Of a stretch of DNA of 64,000 nucleotides, positions 29,928 to 43,100 are shown piece by piece. Source of the DNA: Trichostrongylus colubriformis (taxonomy: Eukaryota; Nematoda; Chromadorea; Rhabditida; Trichostrongylidae); NCBI GenBank assembly GCA_963978905.1, contig OZ022259.1, positions 23,906,068 to 23,970,067 on the forward strand, read 5' to 3'. The translations under genes and the position numbers were made by a program. The notes beneath the pieces were generated by a model. That model was not told where the DNA came from. It worked only from the letters and a program-made list of their open reading frames with translations, and did not search any database. The number at the start of each line of letters is the position of its first letter. Position 1 is the first letter of the stretch.

Positions 29928-30946
29928 TGAGATTTATTCCCTTTTCTATAGGATAGGATGGGACTGGTAGCGGTAGAAGACGCAGTTTAATCAAAATAGC
30001 GAAAAAATCATCAAGGTTGTTAGAAGCACCTTTGAACGCAGTGGGGAGATTTTCCTCAACCGTGGGCACTACATTTGTTGATGGACTGTTCACTGCCCTT
30101 CTCTGTTAGGCGGAACAATAACTGTTAGCTAAAATCCGTCCTCCAACTTGCATATAATTGAGCATGATCGCTGCTTTTGAATTATTTGTACAGGCGGTAC
30201 AAAACTGGTTTCATCCACTCTGGAGTGAGTAAGTGAAGGCAAAGGATAATTTGCTCATTGGAAACTGGGTAATAAATATTACGTGCCTAAGCGGATGATT
30301 TGAAAAGCATTCCGCACTCGAATGCGCTCTCGGAGCGATCAACAAAATCCGGACCATTCCGCGCCCCGCCCCTGAGTGAACGCGTCCTCAAGTGCATGTT
30401 ACGTGCGATAGATCCGTGTGACATGATCGATACGACTGTAGTACGGCACACCGATAAACACGCCCGTTGCCAAAAAGGGAATAATAATAATGATGTGTAA
30501 ATTTTTTGATCACTTTGGGCTCTTTTACAGTATCGTACCTCTGCTCTCATCCCCCGGGTGTGTTGTAAGTGTTCCGGTGATTAGTGTAGAGTCAGGTCAC
30601 CCAAGAGTGAGTTTACTTCACAGGACGATTGATTTACTACCAATTTTAAAATCTCGGCTACGTAGCTGGTCTGCTTATGTCAAAGACAATGGTCGAAGAA
30701 TAAAGGCAGATATTTGTGAAGATAACTATGTAGTAAATTGGATATTTGTTACTCAAATGATTAACTTATGGTATTCTCTATTAAATACAATTTCTGACTG
30801 AAAGCAGATACGATCTGTGATGAAGGTGGAAGCTACTTACTGTTACGGCCCCTGTTTTGACCTAATCTGATACTACTGTAGAAACGTCGACTCACTTCAG
30901 ATCCCCAAGTCCAAATGTATGAATTCGATCCTAATGAAACTTTCAG
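29928..30946. other. Upstream flank of the PHLPP exons
   Basis: The missing first exon(s) and the promoter of the PHLPP gene may be here or further left. No coding exon could be recognised with confidence. Confidence 0.4.
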
Positions 30947-31113
30947 ACGCAGCCGCACACCACGTCTTCAAGCAGCGGTCGCATTCGCCTTTTTTCTCCC
31001 GATGGAGAACGTAGTGCATTGGCGACAATCTCAATGGAGACAACGGCTGCCGATTTGGCTAAAGCTTATGATGTGGATTCCATTTATCTACAGATCGGAA
31101 ACCTACACATTCG
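30947..31113 (+). other. PHLPP: PHLPP exon: Ras-association-like domain
   Basis: After a TTTCAG acceptor the frame reads TQPHTTSSSSGRIRLFSPDG, continuing to TTAADLAKAYDVDSIYLQIG and ending NLHIR before a GT. The pattern (strand, DG turn, TTAxDLxKxY helix, YLQIG strand) fits the ubiquitin-fold RA domain at the PHLPP N-terminus. It ends in phase 2. Confidence 0.8.
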
Positions 31114-34100
31114 GTCAGTTTTAGGCTAGAAAGTTTTAGATTTTTTCTATTGAATCCTTGAGAACAGTAGCGCAAAGGGCGTGCCTTTCGTCAGGATTTT
31201 ATGTCACAACGTCCGGCATGCGACGCGCTGCGCGCAAGTTAGGGGCGCCATATATAGTTGGTTACCGTGTCCTTCTTCTCAATTTAAGCGCAGGATCAGT
31301 AATCGCTTTAGCACTCAACTATGTACAATGCCTAACCCGCATGCCGGAGTCGCCGTGGACGCTAACTATGCTATTACATCGAATCAATCTATAATAGTAT
31401 TGATTGCTGAGTACTGATCATAACCACCCATAAGATCGTACGATAATTTCCTCCGAAATTCGATAGAGTGAGCGAGCTTGTTCGCCGTTCCATTCGCATG
31501 AATGACCACCCAGATTGCTGCGATGTTGACCGTCCCATCGTCCACATCGCTAATTACCGTAGCAATGAATCGAAGTACGACTGGTGCGTAGCGGAAATGT
31601 GTTCGCAGAAACTCATCCGCCTATCACCATTAGAGTCAATCGCCTTGTCGAGCCACATTAGGACGGGCGGTGGATCACAGGCATAACCAGTATTTATCAC
31701 CATCTATTACCAATCCAGATACCTTGAAAGAGTAAAATACTCAGTTTTTTCTGGGCGAGATTAGCTCCGCGGTGTAACTGCGCATTTTGCACATGTGCTG
31801 GCAAAACCAGTTTCCACTGCTCTACCTCTGCTTTCAGAACAGAATCGATCTGATCGTAAAGATTGTGGCACAAACTAGCTATTACAAACAGGTTTTGCAT
31901 ATTTTCAGGAGTTTGTCACGTTCAGCTAGACCATTGTATATTCTTCGAGAATTTCTCTCATCTCTGGGACATTCCGAAAGTGCCATTCGAACCAGAGGCA
32001 CAGAATTACGATTTCGCCATCTGATCGCATTTTTTCTTGGTTGGTCCATTTTTCTTTGAATTGTGTCCAACTGAAAACTATTTCAGACAGTGGAAGGTGT
32101 TTACCTTTGCCATAAATGAAGGACGAGCTTATGTTCTTCATCTACTTCAACCTATACAGCACCGAACGGCTTTTTCCCCACTGTCATATGTTCCAACCTC
32201 TTGAAGTTACTTTTGAGGGGAATGAAACCCGACTTTGTCACTTTTTTTCGCAATTGGAATACCCAACGCAAAGCTTTGTATTACTTGATATACTCCGGTT
32301 ACTTGCCGAGATAACCTGCTGAATATGTTGGAATTCGGTCCCGCATAAAATACCCTGATTGGGCTCACATCTGCTTTTTCGACACCTAAAACCACCCTTC
32401 GGCTGAGCCAACCGCTAACATAACCAGCACCACGAGGAACGCACCACGATGTATACATTTGTACGCCCACGAATGAACAGTGAAGAAACCTGTAAATTAT
32501 CTTCTGGATTCCCTTAGAGCGTTAGAACGCACATGATGGCTAGCAGTCCGTGAATTACCCTCGACCCGCCAGCTAGGGTTGCACTATGTGCCTTCACACC
32601 GCCAGCGTTAATCTCTTAGGTTAGGGTGAGAGGTGTGCCTTCAAGCCACCAAAAGGGGTAAGTTTGCAGATTGTGGAATATGAGGTAGGGGTGATCCAGA
32701 GAAGTAGAAGTAGAAAAACCGAAAGCTCCTTGTCTTTCGAGTCCTCTGCATCACTACCCCGGGGCGGGGGGGGGGGGGGGAGGGGGGGGGGAGGGGGAGA
32801 GGGATAGATTGCAGACGGGAGAGGGGCTCAATTAGCCGGCTGCAAACGTTGTCCAACCCTCGCCGGCAGCTCTGCCGGCGGTAAACGGCAGTACGACTCG
32901 CAATGCTGCGGAATCATGATAAGACCCCAAGCCACGCTTTTTCAATGCGAGTTTCGCTACACATCAGCTCTTCTGAAGTGAAAAGTTTGTTTTCAGAGAA
33001 CATTTTCCATTGCTCACTTTGCCTTTATCCTTCACAGTGCCTTTAATATTAAAAATGTGTGATGCCCTCCACCTGTTGTGTCGGGGTATCAATAAAATAT
33101 CAAGCAGAATTTCTTTCAGGGCGCCCTGTGCTGCAACCAAACAGTATTGCTCGTTCGGAAATTTTGATAGCCAATTGTGATGTTCGCCGAGGAAGACTTG
33201 TGCACCGATGGAATCGCCACAAATGTCTTCTCTATAACGGGAGTCTTCGAATACAGAAAGGTGCTACTCGTAGATTTCAATTTCTTATCGTTTTTCATAG
33301 GTATATTGACGGTTTTTGATTTACGGTACAGCGAAATCGAAGGATATATGTAATCGAAATTAGAATATTCATATTCCAAATAGAAACAAAACACATAAAT
33401 GTATGCGCTGGGGTGCTGTCACACTGCTGATGAACTCCGGACCGTACTGGAACCCGGAAAAGTCAACTTTCCATGTCTGTAGGATAGATTAAATGTTAGC
33501 GCCATGGTAGACAAGGTGGAGCAACTTTAACTCTTACTAATTATCTCTGTTTATTCTTTTGTAATTTGTTATTGATGGTTGAGAAGAATCACTAGTTACT
33601 TTTTCTCAAAGTAGTCGAATTCGCTTCTCGAGACAATTTCCATAGTACTCCGCTCAAAGACACCGGGAAGGGTGAATCTGGCTGATTGTAGGCGTGCTCA
33701 GCCGTGTAACAAGAGAGAAAGAACGAAATAAAGCGAGAAATAGGAATCCGGAACCTTCCCTCCCCTTCTCTCTCACGCCCCTCTGCGTCACTAGCCAGGG
33801 TAGACTACAGACGGCCAGAGGTTGGATCAGCCGGCCACGAAGGTTGTCCCCGCCTCGCTGGCAACGTGCCAGGCTGATGAACAGCAGTACGACTGGCAGC
33901 GCTGCGGGGTCGCGATAAGACCCCAAGCCGCGCTTTTTCAGTGCGAGTTTCGCTACACATCACCTCTTCTGAAGAGGAAGGTTTGTTTTCAAAGAGCATG
34001 TATTCCCACTTCTCACTTTCTCCCTACCCATCCCGGTGCCTTACAAGGGAGGCCCATCAGGTCAAGGTGAGCTTTTTCAAAACGGTTTTTGCATTTTATA

Positions 34101-37100
34101 GGGTCACATACATGAAGCAAAAAACCGGTCTCAAATTTGGCTAAATGGTTTTGGAGGGCCCAGAAAATGAGTGCCAAAAGTTGCGTAGAAAGAAACAATT
34201 TTGACCAGTTTGCTGCAATGCTTTCCAGCTGCGGCGTTCAGTATATGCATATCAGAAGACTGTCTTCAAACCTACACCGAAACCACTGCGATCTCGTTCA
34301 AAAATGTAGAATCGCTTATGGTAACTACTAAATGAAGCAAAGAAGACTCATAGGGGTTGCACAGGACAGAGTTCTCACAGTGGTTGGATGGCCGAATGGA
34401 TGGTGGGACGGACTGGTATTGGCACGGTGGGGGAGGCGTTTGCGGTTCAAATCCTCTCGACGTCTCCGATTTTGCATTTTCTGGATATTCTTTGTCCAGT
34501 GCTATACTATTTGCGCACATGCAATATGACTACAATTTTCGTCGCTGGTGCACGAAAGTGACATCATTTACAAGCTTTCGGTGGTCAACGTGTTTGGACA
34601 CTTCGGCGCTCCTAGCACGCTTGCCAGACATTTTCGTACGAAACTAGCGTGATATTCGCGCTCAGGAGACTCAACTAGCCCTAGATACAAAATACTATCC
34701 AAATCGAGATTTTCACCCGAACTCGAGACAGTTGGGTGGACATGGGCACCCAGTCACTGCTCTACTTGTACACACGAACAACTTACAGCCTCGATTAAAT
34801 GCAACGGAGCATGTGCAGAATCAACGCATTCCAAGTGAACTGCACCTAGCAACACCATGCGACGGTTAAAGATAGGGAATTTTTCTTTATATGGGCTACC
34901 GACTTCTTTTCGTTGAGCGTTCTTTACTATGGTAGTAGTAGTACTAGTAGTCGCCCAAATTTTCGAGTTTGGGTCAAAATCTCGAGTAGGCTGAAAACTT
35001 GTTACCTAGGGTAGTTCGACCTCCTGAATATGAATATCACACGTGCTTTGCGGGAAAACGCCTAGTGCTCCTGTTATGAGCGTTGGCAGGTCCAAACAAA
35101 TCATTCGCCTAATACGCAAAAATACTGAAGATAGCTGTTCCCCGACATAATAAAAATTGAATTTGCACACATTTTGCACGTGTGGTCATACATGAGCATA
35201 AATAGATGAAAACTAGAAAAATGCAAAAATTTGTCCTCAGTGGGAATCGAACCATCAACCATTTTCTGGGCCCCCCAAAATCATTTAGCCGATTTTGAAA
35301 CCGGTTTTTTGCTTCATGTATGTGACCCTATAAAATGCAAAAAACCGTTTTGAAAAAGCTCACCTTGACCTGATGAGCCTCCCTTGTTAAAGGCTGGTCT
35401 AGAAGAATCTGGCTGGAAGACAAAGGCACTGATTCACATACCCTTCCTCACCCACATATGTATAATATTGTTTAGGCCATGTAGGAAATAGCTAGGCCTT
35501 CATTGTTATTACGATTCTGAGTGAGAGGTAAATGCATGGGTACTAGAAGGAAATTATCTACACTCATTAAATTTTGCTCCGTTATTTCGAAAAGAAAAAT
35601 TACTTGAATTGATCGATCTGCCACTGTCAGGGGTCTGATACGTCTCAAAGATCGATTGTACAAAATGCATAAACAAATAAACAAATGAATTGATGTATTT
35701 GTTACAGAGACTGGTGAGGATGAGGTGATAAGTTTGTCACGATGTTGCATCGATGTCTGCGAGACTCGACGCGGTCGGTGTCTTCGGGTTCAGCATTCCG
35801 CCTCAGTAATTCTGCTGCACTTCGACGAACCAGAAGAGCTCGCTCTTTGGTCGACTAAATGTCGGCAGGTAGAACAATCCACTTGTGGGTTTGATTACGG
35901 GCATATCATCCAGAGATCGGTTCCAGAGTGGACAGCGGAATGTCTGTGATTTGAGCGATCGGAAACTAACACTTCTTCCGGAATCATTATTGTGTTCGGA
36001 ATCAGATGAAGTAGAACAGCTGAATCTCAGGCGGAATTCCCTTTGCACTAGAAACAACGCTGACGTGAGCTTGTTTGTCGATCTTTTTTTCTATTTTTTT
36101 TTATTTTTTGCCGCGAAACACTGTAGAACTGTTTCAACAAGAGCGCGGTTATCAGATGAGCACTCATAAGATTATAAGTTCTGCTTCTAGCAAAATGGTA
36201 TACCGTAGTCAGTGTGGAATGAATTATCGGAATGATAGATGTTTTTTCTCAAATATTCATTTGGCTTCTATGCATAGTGCAACACCTTATTTTTTTACGG
36301 TCAGTGATGATTACTGTATACCCCTAAGCACATGCGGAACTTATAATCTTGTCAAGCCTTCGCCAAGAACGGTGCTCAGATCAGTATTATGCTTTAACAG
36401 GACCATTGTTACTCATGCAATGTAAAATCAATCGAAAAATAAGGCGGCATTTGCTGAAGATGTCAGCGGACAACAGTCCTACACAATAACTAGCCGGAGA
36501 GCCCAAGCTCCACTTATTTCTCGACGCTGCTAACTATCATGTGGGTACTGGCGGCGTGGCTGATGGGATAAGGATTCGAGCTCCTTTCCCAGCTGTCCAC
36601 TCTACTTTCAAACCAACGAATCGGACTCAGTCACAACTGAGTGTTTATAAGCCTTTTACGACTGTCTTGCTTAAACGAACCGGAAGGGGTCCGAAACAAG
36701 ATTAAGATGCGAAGAAATGAGCATTTTGTAACGAACGCAGAAGGTTAGAAGCGATAATCGGTGAAAAAACCCGGATTCAAAAGCGCGACGCTGTGGTGTG
36801 TATTCACATCGCATTCGCATCAACACACTGACTTTCCGAGTTGTACGCTGTAGGAGACGGGCCGCGGGCCAACGTTAGTTGTAGCATCTGACTCCCAGCG
36901 CAGTGTAGTGGTCATTCCCAACTACATTAGCATCCATGTAAGCACATCTAGAAAGAATACAAGAAAGAACAAAAGAAAATGTATAAGAAAAGACAACTCT
37001 ACAGTGAAAACATCTCCCCTTGGCACCATGCCAAGGCGTCAGATTGGGGAGTTTGTGCAATGGCGGTCCCTCAAACTCGTCCAACTACGACTGTTCTACC

Positions 37101-40100
37101 GTAGGCATCCGATTGTAATAGATTGCTGCTATTGCTTCAACGGGCCACTTTATTTTTCTATAATAGAAAATTTTAATGCTTTCAGCCATCACCTGTACAG
37201 GTTGGCTGGTTGGACGATTTAAGCCGGCTCACCTCGCTCACATGTCTTGATTTGTCGTCGAATCGTCTTTCCGTCTTTCCTACCTCAATCGTTCAACTGC
37301 TGAATCTTCAGAAGTTAAACCTCTCGTCCAACTGCATTCAAACGATTGAACAGAATGTACGACTATTGAGACGGTACGCCTGAAATGTTGTCACATGAAA
37401 TATGTTCATGATTTGCGGCGTCCACACACAACAATAGTTCCCCTTACTTTTGACTTTGTTTCACTATTATATTACATACCAAGGAATGATGGTACTAGCT
37501 ACCACTACATATGTTGATCGGCTTAGTCGTTCATTCGTTTTTTGTTCGTTCATCACAAAACCCGGAAAGTGACAAGAAGCGACCGTCGATTACGTTGCAC
37601 TTACTTTATAAGGGCCGCATGCAAAGTCTTACGCGGAAAAGTTAGGATCCGTCCGAGATACAGCTCCTCAAAGTGATGGTCGAGGGGGCGGGACCTCATG
37701 GTAAATGCCTGCTCTCTCGTCCGCCAGGTCGGAGACGAAGAGTGGGCCCTGTTTGCGTAACTTTGTGTGCCCACTATGCGTCTCGAATCGCACCTTTGTT
37801 CCTCAGCTCTCTATCTAGCGCCTATCTAGACGGACGCCCCGCCCTGTCGTCCGCGACTTCGAGGAGCTGTATCTTAGTCGAGTTCCTACTTTTTCGCGTG
37901 AAACTTCGCAGCGGTCCTCATTAGGCAAATACAACATAAATATATGGATGACAGGGAGCTTATTTTTTTCCATGCTCGATTCCTTCAAAGGTTTGGAAAG
38001 TAACAGAAACGGCCAAAGCGCTAATCGAGCAGAACGGTTAGTTACTAGAACGCTAAAGCCACTCAAAGCGCACCCAGACATCAAACCCCACCTCCTGTTC
38101 AACGTACATATTTGGTAGCAAGGTGGCGAGTAGCAAAAAAGTGTGGCAAAAAAGGCTTGCGATCGATTGTGGTAAGTTAGAGAGAGAGGGTCTGGTAGTA
38201 AGGGTGACATTAAAAGAGGATGAGAAAGTGTTACCCTGAATCAACGCAATATCATCAAATGGGAACCCGTTCAAACGTTTCCTGCTATTATCTTGTGAGA
38301 AGCCCCAGGCTCAATTTTTAGTTTTAAAGGTTTTCTTTGGTTTTTCTTCAGTAATGAGCCCCACCGCACCTTCATTTTCATTGCTGAGCCAGTTCCACCA
38401 GAATAGTCGAGCCTGACAATTACTCAATTACTCAATGACGATTAATAAAAAATTCGAAAGAGGTATGGTTTGATGGTTTTATTTTCAGATTAGCATCGCT
38501 TGATCTCGAAAATAATTGGATCAGTTTGCTGCCAACTCAACTTGTAGAATGCGATCAGCTGTCCTGGCTCAACCTCCGCTTCAATCGGATCAAACAAGTT
38601 CATTGCCTTATTCAATCATTATTATTATTATACTTTGTTCTTCAGAATGTATTTCCACTGGGTCTCATTATTTGATTTTTCATCATGTGTCAATCAGAAT
38701 ATTTTTAGGTGCCAGAAGAAATCCTCCGCCATCTACCTCGCCTAGGAGAATGGGCTCTTGCCGGGAATTATATCGAGGGTTTAGATATTGATGGACCAGT
38801 GCATGTCTTCAAGGTGAGATAGGTTCCTGCTATCTTTTTTTTAAACAGGAGGAGGGGACAAAGATAGGGCCAGTGGCCCTCGCCAACCAACGAATCAAGA
38901 TTCTATATGATCCTGCGGACGTCAGCCAAAGGCCTATGCCTACAGAACTTGTCTTGCCCAAAATTGAGAGCAAGAGGCTGAGGTGGACATCTGTTCTTCG
39001 AAATACGACGTATTGTTCAAATACACTTTCAAAAACCACAATACTTAATGATGGAAGTCAGATGCGTGGCGCAACCTAGAATCAAAATTATACTAGCCTT
39101 GCCCGTATGGTTGCATTCCCTTTCAAAAAGGAAGGCAGTTTCATTTGATATTTCGTGAACACAGCTGGCACCCATTCACACATAAATTCACAGAAAAAAC
39201 TGGTGTGAAAAACGCCGTGAAAACGAAGCGCCGAGAAAACAGTGACAGACCCGACCAGCAGTTGCACAATCAGTGAGAAATCCTGGACCCACTGTGGTCC
39301 CAGACAATTATAGAGTGATCGTTTAAGGCATGAAAAACCGAAAATTGTAGGAGCGAAAGCGATGAAATTATTTAATCCTTACAGTAGTCACAGTAAACCA
39401 TCAAAAAATAGCAGAGTTGCTGGATTTCGTAGCCCATACATGCCATTATCGTTCTGATGTTGAAATAAGGTAAATATCGAGCAAAACCAGAAAGCAGTGG
39501 AAGCATTCAATGCGCCATGGGTTTCGTGACAACTTGCACTCACTGCAATGTTCACTGCCGCTAAAAGCAGACAGGCAGAGTACAGCAGATGACTCATCAT
39601 TGAACGGAGCTGAGACCGCCCAGCGTGGGTGACCTGGTATTGACTATCGTTGCTGCATACTTTCTCTGCTATTTGCTTTCATTCTGACATTTTATTCTCT
39701 GCAATGGATTCTGAAGATTGTACTGGCTATTCGTACTTGATTTCTGGAGCTGTTTAAGGTATGCTGAACAATGGGTGGGTCAGGCGAGGCGCTTCTTTCA
39801 CCGTTTGTAGAGTGTTAAGAACATTGCAGTTATTACAGTCCACTGTTAGTGCGTTATGCCCCAGGGAGGAGGGGCAGAAATAGAAAAGGACAGCTAATTA
39901 TTGTTCGGATAGATCAATAAATAACTGTGAAATGATTACATCAACCAAGTGCCAAATGGGTGGATTCCCTCATCCACTGAACTATCATAAATGCACCTGT
40001 CCGAGAGGTTACACCGGAGATGTCTACATCGAGGAAGTGAACAGCCACGCAGCAAATGTGCAATAATTGTTCTATAGAAAGTTCGATTTCAAGACATGGC

Positions 40101-43100
40101 AGAACAATGCAAGGACTTTATGACATATTACTACTGCACGCGCGGATCGCGACGATGTTCGCGCTTTCCGACCCATCCGGGTGTCGCGGTTTGCGGCACG
40201 CAGTGGCTTCGCCCTAGGAGGTAAAGGCCACCATCTGGCAGGGGTCGCTGGCACACAAGTTGGCCTGTGTTAACCCCTGGTCCTAAACTGGGAGCAGTAT
40301 GTGGTTCAGGCCCCCTGCCCTGACACCACCGACCAAACCGGCTACATGCAGTAGACCCTCATCAAGTGGGACGAGGACCTATTGCATGCCGCCGGTTGAC
40401 GGATGTTCCCAGTGAGGCGACTAGTGAGACATCAGTTGTAAAACATGTTGCGTTTATATTATGTAATAAATATGCAATATACACTGGCGTGGAGATCAAG
40501 ATCACTCAGGATCAAACGCTCACTGGCTACAGGTGCGGTTCCTGTGAGTAAAGAGCGGACAAGATGACTGTGATGTCTCACGATTACCACCTTTGATTTG
40601 TGCATCCATTCACTTCTCTCTGGAAACCTTTCAATGCTTTGTCTCCTGCATACTTCCGGAAGAGAATTTGAGAATTACAATCATATAGAAATTACACAAA
40701 TATGATGGCCGAACTCGAATATAGAGAGAGGTGCAGGACGCGCACGTTTTATGAGGGACTCATCTTCGGAGAAGACAAGAACCAAATGCCTTGGGTGTTT
40801 TGTGAGATGGCGGGCGACCATTACTCGGATTTATGCCGTATTTATCTCCACACTAGCCAAAGAATGGAAAGAATGCGTCAAACAGGGCGATACCCGGTAT
40901 GTTTGGATCCAATCAACGCTAGGAGATGAATGTCGGAAGTTACGGAAGATGTTAGCACTGCAGCAGACCTGGGTTAATTCAGCCCTGTGTACGCTACCCG
41001 AAGAGAGCCAGCAGAAAGAAGACCGGCTGTTGCATCTAAGCCGTCGACGCGAAGAAGCCGTGAATCTCACCTTCAGAATAGCGAGTACCTCAGACGCCGA
41101 GGAGTTGACGTCTGAACACGTTCATCTTGGCATGTCTTCTTATTTTGTGTGTTCGCCTGATACGACTGTGCATGAGTCTACAGTCAGGTCACCTTTCTTC
41201 TTGTTACTTGGATTCGACACAGGATGTAAGGGCGGCAACGAAGGTGGCTAGCACTCGTGCGCGGGAGAAGATTGACGAGTTGCGACACAGGAGGATAGTA
41301 GCTTACGTGACAAGGAAGCATATCCGAAGACACCTTCCCCAAGCCGAACCATATCGCGTGATTGACTCTAGCCAGAATAACACCCTAATAGCACTTATAG
41401 ATCCATACCTCTAAATAAATAAATAAATGGATGGGATTACTGAAGATACTTGTCGTTACCCGTGCACGAATTCATCATTACCGAATCCCTGCCGCTGCCG
41501 TTTCGTCAAGTCATGCGAAGTCGTCTACTATTCGACCAGTTTACCTAAAGGGGATTGTCGGACTCACGCACTGAGGTCCTACCGCGCAAGGGCTACCGTA
41601 ACACGGCGTATTGTAGGCCACACCGTCATTGGTCCAAACCAACTCCGAACGTCAGTCTCTTCCTGTCAGCGTTTTGAGTGGTCAATGCTCTCTGCACGCG
41701 ACTGCCTCGGATCTTCCTATTGTCCTGCGTTTTTAATCCGGATCCCAGTGTATCTGTCGGCGCTAGATCCGTCGAGCTTGTCTGCCTTCTATCAGCGCAC
41801 CTGTTTGCTTTCCCCAAGCAATGTCTAATGCGCACCTGTACTCCCAACGAGTCGTGGATCTTCCGAGGATATGGAACAGTTTTGTTGGAACTCAAGTCTC
41901 TTGCCGACTTGCGACCAGATATGTCAACGCCCTCGGCTAATGCTGTTGAGTACGAAGAGGGGGGTTTGCGACGGTTGTGATACTGTAGCTATAGCGAATG
42001 CTCGGAAAGCTGATCATTCCAGTTTTATAGGAAAGCGATGGCGCGCTTATCTTCAAAAGACATTCATAAGCGTGTATAAAGCGCTTAACAAAATAACTAA
42101 GGCGCCGTTCGCCCATCCTCAGGGCTAGCTTGGTCGCTAGCTTTTCCAGTTTTCCTATTGTTTTGGTTGACTGTTTGCCAAGTTCGGTAGATTGAGTCAC
42201 GTCTGAGGAATTGTGTCAAGTCTTGAAGGTCATACGTCAAGCCATAGTGACCATTAGCTTTGTCATTGTTGCTTGTATTCTTGCCATAAAAGAACTAGTT
42301 GAGGTTTGCTGTTCCTACGACAAGATAACCCTCGTGGCAGCGAAAGGTTTGGCGAGCTAAGTAATCGAGCAGCCCCCAACTACAAGCACTAACTTACACG
42401 TCATACACTTGTAAACATGACGATTTATTAATCGAGCAGAGTTACAATGACGCGAACTGTACTCTTCTTATGTGCAGCTGCAGAGTGCCTACAAAAGAGG
42501 ACCTCGGCCGAAGTCAAGGCTTCAGCTCAGCTTCCCTTCGTTTCCTTCGCTTTTGACTGATCAAGAAAGGATCTGGCGGCTATTTACGGTGCAAGAGTAG
42601 GACTTTGTGATAATGGTGTGCGTCAAATTCAGTATATTTCCTAATAAAACACTGTATTACTTGCTTTAGCACCGTTAAGAGCGAAACCGCGTGGCACAAG
42701 TTAGGGTGAGCAACGGTATGTGCAAGTGATACAATGTCAAGAGTAAGTCATATCAGAGGGAGCATGTTCAATAGAGAAGTGGTTTGAACGCAGTGACGTA
42801 ACATCTCGGAGGGACTTAATGCGCAACCTGCAGCTCGTCACGGACATCACGGCGATAGCGGCACGTCATCATTCTCCGATGCCACCTTTTTTTGCCCTGT
42901 GACGTGCTGCTCGTCGCAACAGTACCCTAATTGGGAGAATGCTCTTACAAGGGAAGGTATCTTACTTCCCATGGAACTTTGAAATGAGATCTGGAGGGAT
43001 CGATAGAGCTTCGAACGCTGATTATAACTGTGAAAACCAAAATTGCCAAATGGCATCCTGAAGCGAGTTACGAGGGGTCAAATTTTCCTTGTGACACCTC

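Larger units (their letters stand above)
33120..35868 (+). other. PHLPP: PHLPP exons 33120-33260 and 35708-35868: PH domain
   Basis: The first exon gives ILIANCDVRRGRLVHRWNRH and KCLLYNGSLRIQKG, the first strands of a PH fold (strand, G-x-L, R-W-x-x-H, strand). The second continues with VISLSRCCIDVCETRRGRCL, then SVILLHFDEPEELALW and STKCRQ, including the C-terminal PH helix with its conserved Trp. The splice carries one base and is in frame. The intron between them (2.4 kb) contains a TTAA MITE and a foldback element. Confidence 0.85.

Noticed and set aside
41427..41828. 133-codon plus-strand ORF
   Set aside because: No recognisable domain, no splice logic, and competing ORFs on the other strand; nothing supports it as a gene.
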